Below are positions 46,737-58,900 of a stretch of DNA of 64,000 bases, piece after piece; the first letter of the stretch is position 1; each line of letters opens with the position of its first letter. The notes under the pieces are model-generated. The model was not told the origin of the DNA. It saw only the letters and a list, made by a program, of their open reading frames with translations, and ran no database searches. This stretch comes from Hyphochytrium catenoides (Eukaryota; Sar; Hyphochytriomycetes; Hyphochytriales; Hyphochytriaceae), in NCBI GenBank assembly GCA_900088475.1, contig FLMG01004374.1:132809-196808 (forward strand), written 5' to 3'. Position numbers and translations under genes: made by a program.

Positions 46737-48204
46737 TCAAACTTCCCAACACTTGCTAATAGTGAGTTGGAAGGCTTCATCGTCAAAGACGAGGCAACTA
46801 ATGTCTTCGCAATATTTCCGGAAGTCCTCAAGTTGCACTTTTCCTCCTCTCGCTTTCTCGATCTCCTCCCACTAAGGCGAAGTATTTTCCTTAGCGGCAG
46901 TCGAGGGTACAAATAAAGACTTTACATGCTTACCAGCGGATGGGTTCTAAAGTTTCTCCGGACAGCGTCCTCCGTTGTTGCTCCTCGTCGTACGTCGGGG
47001 TGTCTGGAAGCATCAAATAGCTTGAATAGAGCCGCAATTGTTACATTTCCTCCGCAGAGCCTCGATATATCCTGGTACACCCTTTCAATGGCTCCCAGCC
47101 GTTGTGGCTTGGCAGGGCCTCTTAACAGATCAAGGAACCTTTGAGTTTCCAAAGGTCCCTCTTTTCCCCTAGTTAGATAGCTCCAAGTCTGCGTACAACG
47201 TGTCATTGCTGAGGAGGTGCCCTTCACTGCTATTTCTAGGTTCGCTACTGACCTGCTCTCTGTCTGCCTCGCTCAGACGGATTTGAATGTTCTCCCAGAG
47301 GGCGGTATACTGCTCCAATGTGATAGTCGGCCCACAAAGACTCTGGACCCTAGAAGGGAAGAGGCCATTGTGAAGTAGTCAACTACTGTGCGCCCTGAAG
47401 CTCCACGTCAGCATTGTAGCTTCCCTCTCCTACCTATTGCAAAAGTCACTATAGCAGTAATTTGCGAGCACTTTCTCTCTCAACTTCTCTACCGAAGGTG
47501 GAGCTCCTGGTAGCCAGCGAAGTACCTGGGTTCTGTAGAGCGGATTCACTCCTGCACATCCGAAGTCAAGAATGAGCAGACCCAAATACTACTTCGACGC
47601 GATTTGATCATCTGTCAACCTTACCATACGCCGTTTGCTTTTCAGTTTGATATCGAACTTGAGACATGACCGGAGTCTCTTTCGTCCATCGCTCACGATA
47701 AGCTTCCATCTCCGCTGGAGGCATGCCGCCCTTAAGCTTGAAGCTGCTACCAAACTCTGAAACCTCTGGGTTGGCGGGGTCAGCGAATGAGGCGGCAGTG
47801 ACTGTCTTCCACTTTTCGCTTGTCTGAGTTCGATCTGCGTTGATGATGTTGTTATAGTCAAATCTCTCTGCTGATTGCCCTATCGGTGAGCGGAGTGCGC
47901 CACCGTACTGCTCTCTATGTATGCCAGCTCCTGAGGTTGATTAGGACGAGGAATGGGTCATTTCTATTCTCTTTATAACTGGGCGATGATCTCGTCCACA
48001 GACCTTCTTCCTGCATCTCCCTAGTCGTGGACCGAAACTGTTGACCTCCGGGGAAGCCGTTGGGCTTTAGAAGGGGATTATACTCCTCCTCTACCCAATT
48101 TCCCTGCAAATCTACAACGTTAGGGCTAGGACCATTATCCTTTCCATCGGCACACTTACCAACTTAGTCCTAGAGCTGTACTGGTTCCTTCCTCCACGGA
48201 GCAT
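46737..48204 (-). CDS. calcyphosin-like EF-hand protein with degenerate calcium loops, 351 aa
   Basis: Seven exons on the minus strand (48204-48160, 48103-48004, 47930-47625, 47551-47434, 47349-47253, 47188-46934, 46871-46737) sum to exactly 352 codons. The C-terminal half matches the calcyphosin/CAPSL layout: QRLGAIERVYQDISRL, VTIAALFKLFDASRHPDVRR, a TTEDAVRRNF helix, VQLEDFRKYCEDIS and FDDEAFQLTISKCWEV. Family members are cytosolic or ciliary calcium-binding proteins. Here the loops lack the usual Asp/Gly ladder (SRLCGGNVTI and ARGGKVQL replace DxDGxI), so calcium binding is doubtful. The N-terminal half is polar with an NPLYRTQVLRW segment, unlike short calcyphosins. One donor (exon 2) is GTCTGT. 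Start: the only Met that reads into the phase-consistent chain. Divergent from PP2C, with a GA tract between them. Confidence 0.78.
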
Positions 48205-48540
48205 GTTTGTTCCAGCAGGCTCATGCTGGCTTCGCTTTTTATGCATCTTCGCACTTGGTCGGTCCTTGTGTAAGAAGCACTTGGACTCTAACAGACGAAC
48301 TTAACCAACAGCAGCTGATAATGAGTTTATTATGGCTGCCACTATCTTTAGTAAGTTGCGGTAGGCCTCTTATCTGTAGGTCGATTGATTGAACCTTTAT
48401 CTTGAAGCAGGATTTGCCATTAAGTGCTATTGGCCGCTTGATTTTGGCCGGCAATGGTTACGATGTTTATCGGCGAAGCTGTGAGAAACAGAGACAAGCT
48501 ATACGAAGGTAGAATCATAGCGAACCCAGAGACAGGAATA

Positions 48541-48610
48541 GGAGAGAGAGAGAGAGTGAGAGAGAGAGAAAAGGAAAGGGACAAAGATTTTGAGGCAGAG
48601 AGAGGAAAAG

Positions 48611-48666
<56 letters not shown>
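48541..48666. repeat. GA-rich purine microsatellite
   Basis: About 126 bases of nearly pure GA/GAGA on the plus strand, interrupted by AAGG and ACAG. It lies between divergent starts at 48204 (minus) and 49083 (plus), nearer the calcyphosin-like gene. Long frames over it are repeat artefacts. Confidence 0.95.
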
Positions 48667-48667
<1 letters not shown>

Positions 48668-49082
48668 GAAAGAAGAAATAAAAGGGAGAGGAGATGTGGG
48701 TAGGGAGCAAGAAGAGAGGAGCGGTGTTCGCAACCAACAAGAAATACTATCTCAAAGAAGCACAGGCATGTGCGGAGGACAGACAAAGGGAAACAGAAAG
48801 GGCAAAAAGACAGCTACAGAGACAGAAGGAAGAAAGACAGTCCGAGAGCTAGCCTTTATAAAGACGGCCGAGACGAGAAGCTAGCGGCCGGCCAAACTCA
48901 GAGCCATCATCCGCTCATAGCCCATTTTCTCTCAGTAACCGACAGCCGCAGAGCCGGTACCGGCAACCCACCAGCGGTGTGGTAATCCGTTCCCTCGGAG
49001 ATTCAGTTACTGCAATCCAGTAACCGGACCTTGCATCCGGTCAGCTCAAGCCTTCACTCGGTTTGTTCGCGTGGTCGCCGTC

Positions 49083-51828
49083 ATGAGTGAGAACTCCAAG
49101 GGAAAAGTTGATGAAGATTTTCGGCCAGTTCCTTCCTGCACGAGGTAGCAGAAGGCCAATCACTGATCAATCGTCCCGCCTTCATCAGAAGCTGAGTTCT
49201 CGAGATCAGACCCGACCCGACCTTGCACGTCTTCATGGCTACTCTATCACGCTGCGCTCTTACCCATCAGGATGCATCGTAGAAGGTGCTTCAGTGGGAT
49301 TAGATCTCACATGATAGGGTAGTACGACAGAATTGAGGCCCGCTCGGACAGGATCACAAACACGACGACCACGACATAAACCTTCCTGTGTAGCTAACCT
49401 CGCACTTGAACCCTTCTGCTCTACGCGAGCGGTGGTCTCGGTTGCAGCTTGTTCTAACATGGTGGATCTGGCTAACTATTTTGAGACTGGGACGAGCGTT
49501 GGGTAGGAAATAATTGATCGTCTCTGAACCTAATGTAGCCGTTGCCTGACCTGCCACGTATGTAGGTCGCTGCTGCTCATTCTTATGATCATCTTCTTTC
49601 CGGCCATCATTATTGGTCTGAAGGCTATTCTTCTTGATGCAAAGATGTAAGTGTGTCATAAGCCTTTCACTCTTTTCCTTCGCCATCCTCTTCCCAAAAC
49701 CACACCGTCTTCTCTGAAAGTAACCCCCGAAACCTGCTGTATGGCACAGTACCGGTTCGCCCACAAGTGTCTACAGAGCGACAAGGAATCCACCTATCAA
49801 TGGGGCTGTGTACTACCCATACGGCATATCGGAGATGCAGGTATTCGTACAGTCCAAGGCCTTCTTATCTCGATATTTCTTTTTTTTTGTTCAGTATTGA
49901 AGGGTCCTGATGCAGGGGAAAAGGCCTTACATGGAGGATCGGCACATAGCATTTGCAGACTTTGAAGGTAGTAGAGACAGCCACTACACCATGTCCTCTT
50001 TACTATTCATCGTTGATACTAAGCCCTCATTATTGTGCAGACGACAGCATGTCTTTCTACGGTGTTTTCGACGGCCATGGTGGGAGCACAGCCTCACAGT
50101 AAGCAGATATAAGAAGCAGACCATCCGCCTCTTATACCTTGCCTCTCTTTGACTACTACTACTCACCTTCTCCTGGATCTCACATTGTTCTTTTCCCTAC
50201 CGAACGTCCCTCAATCCAGATTTTGTGCCGATCATCTTCCCCAGAATCTTAGAGCGATGAGTACCTTGAAGTCGGATCCTGCAGAGTCACTAAAAACAGC
50301 CTTCCTTCTTACAGACAAAGCGGTAGGGCGTCCTTGGCCCTTCAGATAGTTCTCATCTTTGCAGCTATCCCATCATGTCTCGTTCTCCCAACAATTCCTT
50401 CTGCGCTTTGTCACCTCCTTGACTACGGCTCAAACTGTAGTGCTGGTTATCACACTTTGTCCCCTTTACGTCGTCATGTCATGTGCGTCATGTTGGTTTA
50501 TCTTCACCTTCATATTCTCTTCCACTGCTCATCCTCACATCAATGCCCTTCAATGTTCGTGTACCTATCTCCTTCTAATAGTACCTCGATCTGGCAAGTA
50601 AAAGGGGCTTGAATGACGGAACCACAGCTTTGGCCTTATTGGTCCATGGCGAGAACCTCTATGTTGCGAATGGTACGGGTTGTTAATCCTTTGAAAGGGA
50701 GACTTGACTTGTTGATGTTGATTCGTAGCTGGGGATTCCCGAGCCATACTAATTCAGAAGGGAGGCAAAGTGGTCCCTCTGTCCAATGACCACAAGGTCA
50801 GTAAGGGAGATGGCATTCGTTATAATACGGATGTGAGAGGGATAAGTGCTATAGGGAGGTTGCAAAAGACAGAGAGAGAGAGAATTGGAGGACGAAGGTG
50901 GCTGCTGGAGTCCGCGAAAGTGCTAGAAGAGAGAATGGAAGCGTTTCTCTCGAGGACATATTGATGGACTCAAGGCTGTCAAGGCTAAGGGTTATGGTCA
51001 ATGCCAGAGTGGGGGCCGGAAGGCAAGGAGTGAGCGGATTATCATGCTTACGTCTCACTGTCATGTCCAGCCTAACCGACCCGACGAAAAGGAACGAATC
51101 ACGGCTGCCGGAGGACACGTCGTCTTCTGGGGCGTGTGGCGGGTAGAGGGCATTCTGGCAGTCTCAAGGTAAGGTGAATCTTTATTGAGGTCGACATATA
51201 CTTTATGTGTGATGGTTGATCTTTGCGTGAGAGGCGCAGGCCTAGTTACGTTGGATAATAGTAGAAGGACTCTGACTCATTCGTTCAACCTTGAATCTTT
51301 ATGCAGAGCCGTCGGTGACAGAATGCTGAAGGATTTGGTGACAGCAGAGCCTGAAATCCAAAGCTGGCGAAGGACAGAAGAGGATCTTTTTGTCATGTTG
51401 GCATCAGATGGTGTCTGGGATACATTGTCGAATGACGAGGCGGGAAGCATTGTGCTCAAGGCCACTGACCCCAAGGTAAGTGGAAGATGAAACGAGCCGA
51501 TTTTGATGAGGTCTTATCTTGGATAGAGGGCCAGAAACAAGGTTAGAAGCTAAAGGCTATCCACAAAGGACATTGAATGATGCGAGGGAGTAAGAACTAT
51601 GTTGGAGACTAAGGGGAAAGAGATATGAATGGGAAGATCCTGGCCATCTGCCACTGTGGAGGCTAACTTGGCTTTGCAATGCAGACAGCTGCTAGAGAAG
51701 TCATGGAAGAGGCTTATAATCGCGGTAGCCTCGATAATATCTGCGTGCTGGTAGTTGATATTCGTGCTCCGAGAGATAGTAAGAACGAAGAGCGTGAGGA
51801 GAGCATCGAGGATAAGAAAGAATTGTGA
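49083..51828 (+). CDS. PP2C-type metal-dependent protein serine/threonine phosphatase, 311 aa
   Basis: Ten exons: 49083-49144, 49750-49840, 49916-49967, 50041-50098, 50220-50322, 50582-50672, 50729-50796, 51071-51168, 51307-51475 and 51685-51828, summing to 312 codons with every junction in phase. Seen, in PP2C order: [17 protein letters not shown] (metal-ligand Glu/Asp, about 45-60), [16 protein letters not shown] (Asp-Gly ligand), [49 protein letters not shown], the AVGDRMLK block, [14 protein letters not shown] (metal Asp) and [11 protein letters not shown] (last ligand Asp-Asn). It removes phosphate from Ser/Thr with two Mg/Mn ions. The usual Thr after DNI is Cys here. There is no membrane span or signal. 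The N-terminal exon is the weakest call; it precedes a 605-base intron but fits phase and gives a Met. Confidence 0.9.
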
Positions 51829-52111
51829 ATATGCTTGAGCATACATACGTCCGTCCTTCATTCGTTTACCCTCCACACATTTCTTGATAAGCTGGTGCCT
51901 CTCATCTGGGCATTAATTGCAAATCGCGCCATCTGTCTTGCCTTTGCTGGTGGTGACTCAGGCTGGTGGAGACAGACCCTTAGCAGTGGTCACCATACAC
52001 CTCTCATAGCTGAGGATGCTGCCAAAGCATCCTCCAAACGAGCCAGCGTTGCTCACTGTTCCTATTCCTTCCAACCACTTTCGTTCCCTCGTAGAAATTG
52101 GCTGACTTCGC
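51829..52111. other. convergent 3' region
   Basis: 283 bases between the stops of PP2C and the minus-strand coiled-coil gene. No gene seen. Confidence 0.5.
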
Positions 52112-55060
52112 CTAAACGGTGAGGGCATAAGCTTCTTCCTCCTTCCTTAGCACTCCGTACTGTACGAGCAGCTCGAAGGTCTGCTTAGCTCCGGCATCCG
52201 ATGGCATCTATGTACAAAAACTACCTTAGTAGCTATCATTGCGTGTAGGACATCTCTTGGGCAGGTTACCAATCGAACAGATAGAGGATCTCAAGCTCGC
52301 TGAGGGAGAGGAGGACGGCCACAACGGAGGAGTCGACACAGAGATTGAGATAGAAGCTGGCAAGGAGACTACGATAGTTGGTCCTGCACAGGGACTCAGT
52401 TCCCTTGAAAGAGCCGAAGATATAAAGAGTGAGCGTAGCTCCTCGCTACCTGAGGCAGAGCAGCCGTGGCTGTATACTGGCTAAGAAGTTCCATCAAGGT
52501 CTTCTCTACCGCGTGACCTTGAGCTGGGGGCACTAGAGCGCGAAGCAGCTTGATCACACGGCCCTTCATGTGTTTGTTTCTCTCTGATAGCTCCACCAAG
52601 CTGTGCTGGGACTGACAACAGCGGTTGATTACAACCCCTATGAAGGAGATAGTGGAGATAAGATAGCGATACCAGGCCTAGTTCATTCTGAGCCTCCCGA
52701 AGTCTGTCGTCGATATTCTTGATCGCAGACTGCAGCTGAGAAATTGTTTAGCATCCTGAAAGAAGGTCTGACGAAGTTAACCCAACGAGGCAGTAAAGCT
52801 TGACATTGCAATAAAGCGAGACAGACGAACAAGCAGTATATAACCGATAGGTTGCAAGCGCCATGATCGAGATCATAGACCATACGATGATGCACACTTA
52901 TAATGTTGGGACTAAGTGCTCACCATATCCTGTGAGCTAAGCTCCTCGAGCGAGCTCCTAAGCAACGAGGCCTGCTTTTCCATCTGGTGCAGATTTGCTT
53001 TGGCTGTTTAGAGAGAAATGCGCGGAGAAAGCGAGCGTTAGGTCAATGTCAGACTCTTTGATAGCGCACTGCATCACTTCTAAGCTGGAGAGAAAGCCGG
53101 TGTCTCCTCTCGGTTATTTTATGTTTCAAGCCAGGAGCGCTGACATAAAAATAAGCAGCATGAGACCGTGATACCTTTCTCTAGATACAGGATCCTTTTC
53201 TGGTGTCTCTCCTCTTCTTCAGAGTACTTCCTCTTTTTGCCGACATTAGCTGCTTCTTCTTCGTTAGCTTTCAGTGCTGCCTCCTTCTCTCCAAGCTGAG
53301 CCGTCAGTTCCTCTTGTTGCCCCTGTTACCAGACCGCAGAACAATTAGTACTCGAGCTGCTTTCGTATAGTCTAATATGACAAAGTTCCTGATGCAGTTC
53401 TAGACAATAGTTCCAGCTGCTGTTGGGCAAGAGGAGAGCTGGACAAGTCCTCTTCTTCTCCCCTTCTCTGCCACTCGCCGCATCTTTCCCTGGCCTCTCT
53501 TCTCCTTTCGGGTTGCTCTTCCCCTACGAACCCTACCAAAATGATCGGCAGTGCAGCTGCGTCCCCTATAAATGGAACTCTCTTCAAGAATGCCCCCCTT
53601 TTAGTTGTAATGACCTACCAGAAGCTCTGAGAGTTCTTGCTGTGCGTTTTGGAGCTCTGTTCTCACTTCCTGTGCCCGCCGTTCAAATCCCTGTTCCTCC
53701 CCACGTTCCCATTGTTGTATGCGAGACAGTAGGTCTTCTCGCTTGGCCGACGCCGCTTGCAGCCGCTACAGAGGGGTCATGAGACTTCACCTCTTGGCAG
53801 ATGATGATGACACAAAATTTCGCACGCAAAGGGACAAACTGCCAAGAGATCTGCAGAGGGGGCCTTCAAGCAAGAAACGGTGTACATCGGGAGCAGAGAA
53901 ATTCTTACGTTTTCAACCTCTCTGAGGTCTTCTTCCAAGCGTTGTAGCGTTTGGTTGCGCTCCATCTACAGAATAGTTTGTCCAGAGAGACAGAGAAGGA
54001 CGTCGCCTATCAGGGCATGGCAGCGCAAGTCACAGGCACTATGAGATAGGAACCCTGACCTGGAGGCTTTCTTCCAACTGGGAAGCGGTCAGCCGCAGCT
54101 AGAGAGACAAGCACAAGGGGCCGAAGTGGATGTTACCGATAAGAGACAGAGATAGTTATAGATATGGTCTACGCTGTGATTGAGGGTGCCTTCAAACAGC
54201 TAGGCAGCCCATTAGGCAAGGAACAAAAATTAGACCACTCACATCCGCTGACTGTCTGCGTCTTTCTGTCTCGAGAGCCTTCTTTTCAGCCGCAGCACTC
54301 TTAATTGCTTCATTCGCTACAAGGAGGAGAAAGGGAGGAGCCTTCAGGAGCTGGAGGATCGAAGACCGCTCATAGGGCGAAGAGAGGGCAAGGAGAATAT
54401 AGTCTGATTGTAAGAAATAAAAAAGTGTGGCGTCTGTACAAGGAGGTTAGGGGATCTGTACCTTCCTTCAATAGTTCTTCCAAAAGGATCAACTTCTCCT
54501 TAGACTTGGAAGTTGACAGCGTCTGCAGGTCTGATTCAGAGACTAGACGGTAGACCTAGAAGCAATCATAGTGAGCAAGCCAGGCCTTATATAACACACC
54601 AGCCGTCCTGACGGCTCGATGCTTAAGCCAGGCCACATGTAGAATGGGGATGGGGCTACTGAATGACAGAGAGATTATCCAACAGATGGGAGGTGACAAA
54701 AATGGAGCATATCGAGGGGCCTTCAAAACAAACCACGACGAGAGCCTCGGCCGAGCTCATCACGCACCAGTTGTGGCCTCTTACTGCTAAGAATCTCTTT
54801 AGTTACAGCCTCCTGTTGCTCGAGTGTGGAGTTGACATTACGGATCTAGAGACATGGAGTTAACGGACGGCTCCCTTCCACATTGCCGTCTTTGGAGAAC
54901 TCGTTTCGAAGGTGTTCAAACATAAAGAAGAAGGGTATCCTCCCATCCGCGGTGCAAGACTTCATACGCCCGCCTTGGTCAGGGCTTTCCCTACCTTCTC
55001 GTAGATCGCTTGCAGCTGAGACAGTGCTTGCTCCAGAGCTGGCGCTCGGTTCTCGCTCAT
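52112..55060 (-). CDS. coiled-coil protein, about 400 aa, unrecognised
   Basis: Minus-strand exons include 55060-54995, 54845-54768, 54555-54462, 54316-54243, 54098-54060, 53965-53909, 53765-53619, then exons near 53420, 53320-53180, 53020-52920, 52740-52660 and 52610-52460, and a last exon near 52200-52112. Starts MSENRAPALEQALSQLQAI. Nearly all of it is heptad-like: VNSTLEQQEAVTKEIL, KEKLILLEELLKE, AAAEKKALETERRRQ, RNQTLQRLEEDLREVEN, VRTELQNAQQELSELL, EELTAQLGEKEAALKANEEE, LHQMEKQASLLRSSLEEL, IKNIDDRLREAQNEL. The region before the end (NKHMKGRVIKLLRALVPPAQ) is more compact, and the end reads KQTFELLVQYGVLRKEEE. The exon near 53420 has no clear donor, so its edges are unsure. Possible structural, centrosome, kinetochore or trafficking tether; not decidable. 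Divergent from the TPR-IQ-LRR gene. Confidence 0.65.
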
Positions 55061-55671
55061 TGTTCCCGCTTATCCCGCTCTTGGCAGGAGGGAAGGTCAA
55101 GAAGGCGAAAAGGAGATCTAGTCTCCTCTAGTGCCGAACCAGAACGATCGCACGCGGACTATTGGTTTCCAGCGTTCTGCAATACGGTGAATCTTTCACT
55201 CCCTGTCTCTACGGACGGCTAATGTCATGAACTTTCCTTGCACTCCTGGCCTGGCCTCCTGGCTGAAAGGCTCTCCTGCACGAAAGGACGTCCTCGTAGT
55301 TTGAGCGGTGGAAGGAGAACCACAACGAGAGCCAAGAGAAGAAGCACCCAGGCGGGAAGAGAGACTGAAGAGGTCGTAGTTCCTAACGACCGAGACAGAG
55401 TGACGGGCGCCTTGCCTTGTGTTTTGAATTCACACGCCGCCGCGGGAAGTAAATGCCGCCCATAATTATGGTTATCACAGATAAGTAGCTATATTAACCC
55501 TAAGTCACTAGCTCTAGCAATACCCATAGGAAACTGTGAAATATGGGCCTTCAAGGTTTTATGGGAGGGGCAGCATGTGGGTAATAAGGGCGTTACAAAA
55601 ATGTTCTATCGTTCGCAGTGAAGAAGCCGTCGCCGATGCGCGTCCATCGAGGAGAGAGACTGGGTCAGAGT

Positions 55672-55760
55672 GAGGAGGAGGAGGAGGAAGAGAGAGAGAG
55701 AGAGACAGAGACAGAGAGAGAGAGAGAGAGACAGAGAGAGAGAGACAGAGAGAGAGAGAC
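55672..55760. repeat. GA/GACA purine microsatellite
   Basis: About 90 bases of GAGA with regular ACAG interruptions, on the plus strand, between divergent starts at 55060 (minus) and 55966 (plus). It is about 200 bases upstream of the plus-strand start. Confidence 0.93.
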
Positions 55761-55965
55761 CTGGACCGGAGACCCATAGATAAGAGGTTGCCCTCGAGAT
55801 CGACATAGGAGGCACAGAGAGCAATATAATGCATAGAGCCGATCTCGGTAGGGTTGGCCGCGTGGCTGCTTTGTGTTGGCTTCTTAGGACCGTACATGTT
55901 GGGATGAAAGGCGAGATGGGCCAGCTGGTAAGGGTAGCAGCACTTTAGCGCCCCTGGACCCAAGG

Positions 55966-58900
55966 ATGCCAATGGCTCCATCACCTGGAAGGAGAGACGA
56001 GGGGTCTGATAAGGCCCTTTACCTTCCCAAGGCGACAAAGTCCAACACTCTAACCGGCAAAGGACGTTTTTTCAGAGCAGTAAGCCGGAAGATTGTGTCC
56101 ATCCTTGAACGCAAGCGAAGACTGGCAGTCGGCGCATCTGCCGCCAGACTGGACATGAAGCTGGGCTGCTGGCTTTATAAACTGGAGGATTATGGAAAGG
56201 TACTAGTCGTGCGACGCGCTCTAACGCGGTCAATCTTCTGCTTCCTGTGACTCGATAACCCCATAGAAGTGCATCTGCTCAACAGTCTGGTTATCCTTTG
56301 CCTGTCTCTCACTTCAGGTCTTCGTCCTCCCTGCTTGTTTTGCGTCTTACACAGTTCTCTTCGAGATCAATCCTATACCACTGAACTTACGGTCCCGCTT
56401 GATTTTCCCCAGGCCCTTCAGAGCTTCCGCAAGGCACAAGAGTACGGAGCTCCCGTTCAAGGCACCGCTCTCTTGCACTTCGGTGGGTCGCAACTCCCTC
56501 CTTCTCTGGTTCACCTTAGTAGCTGCCGCGCATACTTTCCAAAAGGCTGGCTTATGCGATGTGCTAAGCCAATACTCTTCTGCTCTCTATACTCGTCCGC
56601 TGCTCGACTCTGCCCCCATCTTACTTGCAGCGGACGCATGCTACAAAATGTATTTAGACACGGCAGAAAGGGCTGACCTGCTCCAATGCCAGTCCTTATA
56701 TGCGGTCAGTATCTAATGCGGAACCTCTCAGAGCTTTTGCAAGCTTTCTCGTTGAGCTCTCCCACCTATTGGTCTGACCCTCTTCACTTAGAGAACTTCA
56801 CGTCCCTTGACATCTTCGTGAAGGGGTTGCAGCGATAGGGCTTCTCCTTCTATCTCCAACATCGCTAATGTGCCTTCCATGCCTTCGCTCTTTACTCATC
56901 GTCGTCCTGATTACGCTGTGTCTCTTACGTATCTATCTACCTCTTGCATCCGTGTGCAGGCTGCTTCGAAGCACGTCAGTTATGTCAATAATCAGACTGT
57001 GATCCTTCGGATGGCGCTGGTGTACCAGCACCTGCAGCAGATGAGAGGGTCTCTAGCGATTTTGTCCCATTTCGCCCAGGTGGACTCCACTCGTTGTCTT
57101 TCTGTTTCCTTTCTCCTTAGCAAGGATATATACGCGCTTTGTTAGATCTTGATGGGCGAGGAGAGAATTATAGCAGTTAATGCACGGAAGTGACCAAGTA
57201 AGAGAATGGGATGAGGTTGGATAGAAAGAGTGACGCTTAGACCATGGGCGGTTAGGAGCCTTACCTCTGACGAACAGAGTGATGAGCACGATCATCTAAT
57301 ACTATGTGGTCGATTAGGCTTTTCCACATTCGGAAAAGATGAGCGAGGCTCTTCTCCTCTCGGTTAGTGCGATTTTCCATATAGAGAGTAGGCTTAGAAG
57401 AGTCCAAGAAGCGAAAAGAGAGGAGCTCAAGAGGCAGGGAAAGGAAGTGCCGCCTTCCTCAGTGTCAGCAAGCAGTATTGTGCACCTACGGCAGGCGATT
57501 GTGTACATGAAGTTACTGGAGAGGCATAGGCACCTGGTTAGAAGAGAGTGGCAGCACTCTCACGCGCTACCTACCCTATCCCTCCTCTATTTGTGAGCTT
57601 TCTACCCTTCCTCACGCGCTCATTCTCTCTCTCTTCTTCAGTCTCTCTCTTGTTTTCTTTCCCACGGTCTCTTCACCCAACTTTTAACTATTGTCTCCTT
57701 TATTTCCCGATGACCATATTTCTACGGGGCTCCAAGAGGGACATTGCCTCTTTGGCGTACTGCTCTGCTGAGATCCTTTTTAATAGAATTTACAGGACCT
57801 GTCAGAGACGGAAGTGAAGGTCATCTTTGCTCGGTTGCAGGAATTTCTGGGAACAGCAGAGTCCCTACAGACGGCTCAAGGTCCGTTTGCCTCGAAATTC
57901 ACTGAGCCATCCTTAAATCTATCCTCCGTCAGCTTGCAACCTGCTCCTTCCCTACAGCTCGGACAGTTCGTATGCTCAGCTCTCAGATTACAAGCTGTGC
58001 TTTGATTGATAAATAGTTTATGCTGAATGAGTAATCCCTCGCCGCTGAAAAAGCAAGAAGACCTTCTCTTCTGAACTGCGAACGCCTCTGCGTCGATTGC
58101 AACTTTTTTCTTCTGCTATAATGCTGACGGGCTGGCGTAAGACTTCTATCAGCAGATCTACTGGTCAATTTTGGACAGGCAACCAAGTTCACGTCAACGA
58201 ATGACCTTTGCGAACTGGTCCAGGAGCCCTGATCACTGGATCATGTGGGCCAAGGTTGCGTTTTATTGGCCCGCTCGTTTCCCTTCACTTCTTCTGAGTG
58301 TTTAGTCGTCGTCGACCTCGCCATTCTACTTTCCCCTTTCTTCTTCCTCTCCGCTGTCTTGACTTCCCCTGCTACATCTCCGAAAGGGTGGACAATAAGA
58401 TCGTTCCCATACGAGTCTTGCGGTCACTCAGTAAAGGGTTCTTAACCTGTTCCTAACTCCGTTTGGCGTACATTATAGACTTTCATGAAGCTTCAGTGTT
58501 ATACCTTCGCTCTGGATTTCTTAGAGGAGGCCATAAGCCGCTTGCCGAACGCAACTCCAATTGAAGCCGGAGAGGGGAGCACTGCTCTCTTCTCATCCTT
58601 TGGCAGCATCGAGCCAGAGAGGTCATTTTGTCTCCTCTATGCGGATTGCAATTATCGTCTTGGTAATACCAAGCAGGCCGAGGATGCTGCAGTAAGGATT
58701 ATAAGGAAACGAGCTTTCTGCCAAAGCTTAACCCCTTCACTAAATATTGCCTCCACTCCAATCGTGTCTGCAGGAACGGGCTCTCCGTTTGACGCCTTAT
58801 GACAATGAAGTGCGAGAGAGGCTTGTGAAGTACAACGGAGGGCGTTGGAGGTAAGAGTACGATAAGCTGAACCCGATGGACTTATAGTCCTTTGCCACTG

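Noticed and set aside
48420-48786. Ser/Leu repeat proteins on the minus strand and Arg/Glu repeats on the plus strand
   Set aside because: Produced by the GA microsatellite. No conserved sequence outside the repeat.
55559-56038. 159-codon minus-strand frame with Ser/Leu runs
   Set aside because: Covers the GA/GACA microsatellite and runs antisense into the first exon of the TPR-IQ-LRR gene.
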